From positions 1 through 44,257 of the forward strand of contig LT642174.1 of NCBI GenBank assembly GCA_900128585.1: a DNA stretch of 44,257 bases, given 5' to 3'. A program made the translations under genes and the position numbers. Shown here in pieces: positions 40,152 to 44,257 of this stretch. Numbering within the stretch: the first letter of the stretch is position 1; each line of letters opens with the position of its first letter. This stretch comes from Stramenopiles sp. TOSAG23-3. Its lineage: Eukaryota > Sar. Below the pieces are notes generated by a model that saw only the letters and a list, made by a program, of their open reading frames with translations, made no database searches and was not told the origin of the DNA.

Positions 40152-40883
40152 TCTTCTTGTGTAATTCTAATTCAATAGTTTTCGAATTACTAAATGGTCC
40201 AATCGCACTCTGAATGTTCACTTCCAATCAAAACGATTTTCGTAATCCAGTACATTTTTATTCTCATCGCCGTTCGTCTTCTTCACGTTTTATATATTTT
40301 CTCAATTTGTAATTCGTTACCACCTATAATAATATACGTATACTACTACAAGCTTTATTAATAAAAAACGTGGAGGAGGAGGATGGGGATGATGGATGGT
40401 AGTATTCATCATCATCCATCATGGAACAAAGTATATTAATATAAAATACGTACGATCGTTCCATCCATATATTATTTTCACGAGCTGTTGTTGTTCATTT
40501 TGCTGTCTTCCTGTTGGTTGTATTTTTTCACTTATTTATTATAGAATTTAGAATTTAGAATCAATAATTAGTATAATGTAATGATCGATCGATCAGTCTG
40601 TCATGTCAGTCCGTCTCAACACAAATAGAAAACATCAATGCTGTGTAAGCTATATATAGAGCTGTTTATTTGTGAGGATAACAATAAATTTATCGGTTAT
40701 ACTCAAGCGTTTTATATATAAACACAGCATAGGGATAATAAATCTAATATTCACCGTACTTTTTGTTTACATGTTACATATCAACAGCAGCTATTTGTAC
40801 ATCAAAAAAAGTACGATTATAAATTATAAATGTACAGTATACAACATCTGTAAATAGGAAAAAAAGGAGAAAGGAATTACAAT
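40152..40883. other. Shared upstream region of the PDE and kinase genes
   Basis: A 732-base AT-rich spacer between two divergent cyclic-nucleotide genes. It contains a GATGATGGATGG / ATCATCATCCATC inverted motif (about 40388-40421) and an ATCGATCGATC run (about 40584-40593), but no ORF worth calling. It should hold both promoters. Confidence 0.6.
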
Positions 40884-43508
40884 ATGGATGGGGGGGGGGG
40901 GGGGTCCGAAGCTTTTCTCTCAATTGGCTTCAGCGCGGAGACGTCTACCATCTACGCTTCGATATTGGCAGCAGCAAACATGGGGCATGATAACTTGATT
41001 ACCCTGACCACGGACCAACTCGTCTCGCTGAATATAACGGACAAAGCGGATATATCGCGTATTATCCACCTCAGCGAACTAGCAGCCCAGCTTGACGATG
41101 AAATCGGTTATGGAAAGGCAACCCAAAACACCAGCGGGGGAAACGCCGGTGAAAAGGAAGCGGGGGGAGAGGAAACAACGGTCGGTGACACCAATGATGA
41201 GTGGGAGAGGCTTGAAGATCCGAACACTGGAAAATATTATTATTGGAATAAGATGACCAACGTCACGTCATGGGTCAATCCCCACGCAGCCGCGCAGGTG
41301 AAGAGTGTGGCCCATAAGCATCGCCACCAAGTTATCGCTTCGGAGAGTGTCGATAATGAGGGGTACGAGAAGAAGGTTTACTACAAGGATGCCAGTGCCG
41401 CTCAATTGATTCAGGGAGCCCTGAAGGACAATTTTGTTTTTGAAAGTTTGGATGACAAAGATCGTGCTGAACTGTCAGACGCGTTCTTCCAAAGGCAAGT
41501 TCCGGCGGGGATAAACGTCATCGAACAGGGAGACAAAGGGGACTACTTTTACGTGGTCGAAAAGGGTTCATTCGATATTTTTGTAGACTCCCAAAAGGTA
41601 GTAGAAATCACTGCGGGGGGCAGCTTTGGGGAACTGGCCCTCCTTTATAACTGCCCTCGTGCAGCAACAGTACGGTCCGCCGTCGACGGGGTCCTTTGGG
41701 CGATTGATCGTAGCTCGTTCAAACATATTATCAAGGACGCTTCCGAGGCGGCGTACAAGAGCGCGAAGGAAGCCCTGCAAGACGTTCACATCTTGCGAAC
41801 GCTGAAAGAAAACCAACTGGACGCAATAGCGTCGGCGGTAAAGATTACCAGGTTCAAAGCAGGCGACTACATCATCAGGAAGGGAGATCAAGGAGAGATA
41901 TTTTACATGGTGAAAGACGGTGCGGTGATGTGCGTCATACCACCCGACCCGTCTAAAGGTCGTAGGAAAAGCAAACCAATAAAACTGGTCAAAGGGCAGT
42001 ACTTTGGAGAGCGAGCTTTGCAGCGTGGAGAACCGAGGGCGGCCGACGTAGTATGTTTGTCGGAGACGTGCACGTGCATGACCTTGGACAGGCAGGCCTT
42101 TCAAACGCTGCTTGGCCCCCTGCACCAGCTCATTGCTAACAATGTTGCGGTATCGTACTTGCAAACTATCCCGTCGTTCCAAGACAAACGCGCAGAGGAG
42201 CTGTACGCAATTGCTGAATTGGTCGAAGAAAAAGAGTTTTCTGCGGGAGCCGTCATACAAGATGAAGGAAAACCCGTGGAAAACTTGTACATTATCCGTG
42301 AAGGGGACGCGGTCGTTTACCATGACGACCAGCACGTTGCGAATTTGTGCGCGGGACAATTTTTCAATGACACCGCTATGCCGAGCAGTCGGCAGAGCGT
42401 TATGGCTTTTAACCAAGTTAGTGTCATGTGCGTGCCCCTGTCCGCAACAAATGAGCTGGCGGTAAGGAACCAACGGTGGAGTGTTGCAATCGCAAGTCCA
42501 GACACAAAGGTCCAAAAGAAAGAGAAAGTTCTAAACCCTTACGGCATACGGTTCGAAGACTTGCACGAAATCAAAGTGTTGGGGGAGGGCTCGTTTGGGC
42601 GAGTGTCCCTCGTGCAAGTCCAAAGGCCGGAAGAAAGTTTTTCTGAACCCTGGGCGTTAAAACGAATGAGCAAGGCAGTAATCGATAAGATGAAGCAGAA
42701 GAAAAACATTATGAACGAGAAAAAAATACTTGCACTGCTGGACCATCCGTTCGTTTTGGCCCTGGAAGCAACGTTTCAAGACAGCAGAAGCCTGTACATG
42801 CTTCTGGAAATCGTTCCCGGCGGCGAATTGTTCAATTATTTGGACCAGCAAGAGGGGGGCATTGTGCCCGCAACATCGGCATGGTTTTATATGGCGTGCA
42901 TGGTGTCTGCGTTCAACCATATACACTCCCAAAATGTTATTTACCGCGATATCAAATCGGAAAATGTAATGATAGACCGCGAGGGATATTTGAAAGTAAT
43001 TGACTTTGGGTTTGCAAAAGTGATTGAAAATCGCACCCATACGCTTTTGGGCACCCCGGAATATTTTGCGCCCGAAGTGCTAAAAGGGAAAGGGTATGGT
43101 TTTCCTGTTGATAATTGGGGCATAGGCATTTTGCTGTTCGAAATGCTCGTGGGATCCACCCCGTTTGCGGCCGAGGATACGGCGGTAGTGTGCAAGCGAA
43201 TTCTTCACAACGATGTACTGATTCCTGCTACAGTCACGGACCAACACTGCAGGGATTTGTTGACGAAACTTTTGGTGAAAGACCCTTTGAAGAGAATGGG
43301 CAGTAGCACGAAGCGGACAAAGGAAATTATGGCACACTCATGGTTTTCGTCGATGGACTGGAATGCATTAGAAGCGAAGAGTTACGACGCTCCGTGGACG
43401 CCGACTCTGAACGGGGGCTTCGACACGGTTGAAGTTGAGCAGTATTGGGAAGACCACGTTGAGGTAGAGGTTTACGAGAACGACTCTTCGTGGTGCGCTG
43501 AGTTTTAA
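40884..43508 (+). CDS. Cyclic-nucleotide-dependent protein kinase with WW domain (PKG-like architecture)
   Basis: An 874-residue protein. Its N-terminus (residues 1-65) begins MDGGGGGSEAF and looks helical, SAM-like. A WW domain covers about 105-133 (Trp107, YYYW, Trp130, Pro133). Two intact cyclic-nucleotide-binding domains follow, with phosphate cassettes at 248-262 (FGELALLYNCPRAAT) and 374-388 (FGERALQRGEPRAAD). A third, degenerate one lies near 430-540 (FFNDTAMPSSRQ, no Arg-Ala). The AGC kinase domain has the P-loop GEGSFG (567-572), Lys593, YRDIKSEN (Asp689, with Ser where Pro is usual), DFGFAK (Asp707) and GTPEYFAPE, plus the AGC tail. Serial binding domains plus kinase in one chain is PKG architecture, yet both cassettes have Ala where PKGs have Thr/Ser, as in cAMP-binding PKA subunits. 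The binding domains should hold the kinase off until ligand arrives. Codons 3-7 are a 15-base G run. Start ATG 40884; stop TAA. Confidence 0.93.
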   Translation: MDGGGGGSEAFLSIGFSAETSTIYASILAAANMGHDNLITLTTDQLVSLNITDKADISRIIHLSELAAQLDDEIGYGKATQNTSGGNAGEKEAGGEETTVGDTNDEWERLEDPNTGKYYYWNKMTNVTSWVNPHAAAQVKSVAHKHRHQVIASESVDNEGYEKKVYYKDASAAQLIQGALKDNFVFESLDDKDRAELSDAFFQRQVPAGINVIEQGDKGDYFYVVEKGSFDIFVDSQKVVEITAGGSFGELALLYNCPRAATVRSAVDGVLWAIDRSSFKHIIKDASEAAYKSAKEALQDVHILRTLKENQLDAIASAVKITRFKAGDYIIRKGDQGEIFYMVKDGAVMCVIPPDPSKGRRKSKPIKLVKGQYFGERALQRGEPRAADVVCLSETCTCMTLDRQAFQTLLGPLHQLIANNVAVSYLQTIPSFQDKRAEELYAIAELVEEKEFSAGAVIQDEGKPVENLYIIREGDAVVYHDDQHVANLCAGQFFNDTAMPSSRQSVMAFNQVSVMCVPLSATNELAVRNQRWSVAIASPDTKVQKKEKVLNPYGIRFEDLHEIKVLGEGSFGRVSLVQVQRPEESFSEPWALKRMSKAVIDKMKQKKNIMNEKKILALLDHPFVLALEATFQDSRSLYMLLEIVPGGELFNYLDQQEGGIVPATSAWFYMACMVSAFNHIHSQNVIYRDIKSENVMIDREGYLKVIDFGFAKVIENRTHTLLGTPEYFAPEVLKGKGYGFPVDNWGIGILLFEMLVGSTPFAAEDTAVVCKRILHNDVLIPATVTDQHCRDLLTKLLVKDPLKRMGSSTKRTKEIMAHSWFSSMDWNALEAKSYDAPWTPTLNGGFDTVEVEQYWEDHVEVEVYENDSSWCAEF
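40890..40904 (+). repeat. 15-base poly-G tract at codons 3-7 of the kinase
   Basis: Fifteen consecutive G directly follow ATG-GAT and encode five glycines. The length is a multiple of three, so the frame is open here, but any slip by one or two bases would frameshift nearly the whole protein. Confidence 0.95.
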
Positions 43509-43658
43509 GAACTTCATTCTTAATAAATACAAACACCTTACGTTTTACATCACAATAAATGTACATTTACACACCCAATGGTCGACCCTTTAAAATGGGA
43601 TTAACAAAACACTATGCAGAGAGAGAGGACGTAACACACTCTAAAATCTGCGTGTATC

Positions 43659-43961
43659 TCAATAGTTGAACTTCCGCACTTTGGAGTGTTCCTGAAACAC
43701 GCCAGGAGAGGGGCCACAATCGTCTACCTTACGTTTCTTGCTAAACTGATTCTGCGCTCCCATGTATTGCGCAGTCGAATTAACCGATTGCCGGGGCAAA
43801 TGATTCTCAATATTTATCGACGGGTTGCTATAGTGCGCATTCTGCGTGGGTTCAGGGGAAGGGGCGTGGGCAGTGACCCAACTGGAACTCGAGAACTCTG
43901 CACCCTCGTGTTGCCCGCACAAATACGCTAGCCATCTGTTATGGTTGTTGCCGGACGCCAT
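43659..43961 (-). CDS. Possible small protein with basic nuclear signal
   Basis: A 100-codon ORF with ATG at 43961, ending TGA. The peptide is non-repetitive, rich in Asn/Ser/Gln/Pro, with a basic cluster FSKKRKVDDCG that resembles a nuclear localisation signal, and a second VRKF near the end. No family recognised. In favour: a real ATG and gene-like composition. Against: the stop is TGA whereas every large gene here uses TAA, and it is short. It could also be the last exon of a gene lying further right. It is convergent with the kinase gene, 150 bases away. Confidence 0.42.
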   Translation of the reverse strand: MASGNNHNRWLAYLCGQHEGAEFSSSSWVTAHAPSPEPTQNAHYSNPSINIENHLPRQSVNSTAQYMGAQNQFSKKRKVDDCGPSPGVFQEHSKVRKFNY

Positions 43962-44257
43962 ACCCTATATATACACACACACAAAACCGTCGAAAGGGCG
44001 CTGCTTGCTATTTATTCAAATAATGCAATTTTACTTAAACGTTCGAACCATTTTAATTTTTATATTAAAGTATACCATTCATTTGACCATGATTGTCCCC
44101 CGAAAAAGAATAATTCTGTCTTCTTCTTTTTCTTCTTCTTCTTCTTCTCTTCTTCTTCTTCTATTTTTTTTTGTCCTCTTCTCCTCCTCCTCTCTCCTCA
44201 GGTCTCGTACTCAGGACTCAGGACTACTCAGGACCACATAAAATAGTAATAATCCGC
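43962..44257. other. Terminal AT-rich spacer with TTC tract
   Basis: No gene seen. Contains a TATACACACAC run, a TTC/TTTC tract at about 44118-44164, and a short CTCAGGACT repeat (GTACTCAGGACTCAGGACTACTCAGG) at 44206-44233. The ORFs here are repeat artefacts. Confidence 0.6.
44118..44164. repeat. TTC/TTTC polypyrimidine tract
   Basis: About 47 bases of nearly pure TTC on the + strand, followed by further T/C-rich DNA. Confidence 0.8.

Noticed and set aside
41568-42515. 315-codon antisense ORF opposite the kinase
   Set aside because: Shadow of the kinase coding strand, where conserved nucleotide-binding motifs are read.

Overview
ORGANISM. This is nuclear DNA of a unicellular, flagellated eukaryote. 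The genes are single, long, widely spaced ORFs facing both ways, with no operons. They encode eukaryote-only families: a SAPS-type PP6 regulatory subunit, NBAS/Sec39, ADAT1, a cyclic-nucleotide phosphodiesterase, a cyclic-nucleotide-dependent protein kinase, a DM10/EFHC-type axonemal protein and a protein with PG-rich (SHIPPO/STPGR) repeats. The last two imply a motile axoneme. Coding DNA is of balanced composition. Spacers are strongly AT-rich and full of simple repeats (TTC/GAA tracts, GAAA/GGAA, ACAT). Nearly all genes read intronless with the standard code. I cannot name the species from the sequence; a stramenopile-like alga or heterotrophic flagellate would fit, but that is a guess. LAYOUT. 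1-2120: gene-poor repeats (a 37-bp minisatellite, twin hairpins, a long TTC tract). 2125-7661: CCCH zinc-finger protein (+), STPGR-repeat coiled-coil protein (+), organellar translation initiation factor IF-3 (-). 8682-13099: SAPS/PP6 regulatory subunit (+), secreted serine carboxypeptidase (+). 13544-21198: triple-DM10 protein (-) with an in-frame TAA, an unknown basic protein (+), and a secreted protein with duplicated Frizzled-like cysteine modules broken by frameshifts (+). 21425-29801: NBAS (-) and an RNI-type leucine-rich-repeat protein (+). 31285-36187: a prominin-like five-span membrane protein (+) and an unknown multispan membrane protein (-) whose N-terminus is put out of frame by a 14-base poly-G tract. 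37453-43508: ADAT1 (+), then a head-to-head pair of a probably myristoylated cyclic-nucleotide phosphodiesterase (-) and a WW-domain cyclic-nucleotide-dependent kinase (+). 43659-43961: a possible small nuclear protein (-). HOW THE GENES RELATE. Most neighbours are functionally unrelated housekeeping genes. Two themes stand out: axoneme proteins (4165-6171 and 13544-15133), and a compact cyclic-nucleotide signalling pair (38994-43508) in which one gene destroys the messenger that the other should sense. NOTABLE. All 14 large genes end in TAA. Three genes carry G-homopolymers of 10, 14 and 15 bases on the coding strand. Three genes (DM10, Frizzled-like, multispan membrane protein) have local breaks that may be tiny introns, slippage-controlled frames, decay or assembly error.
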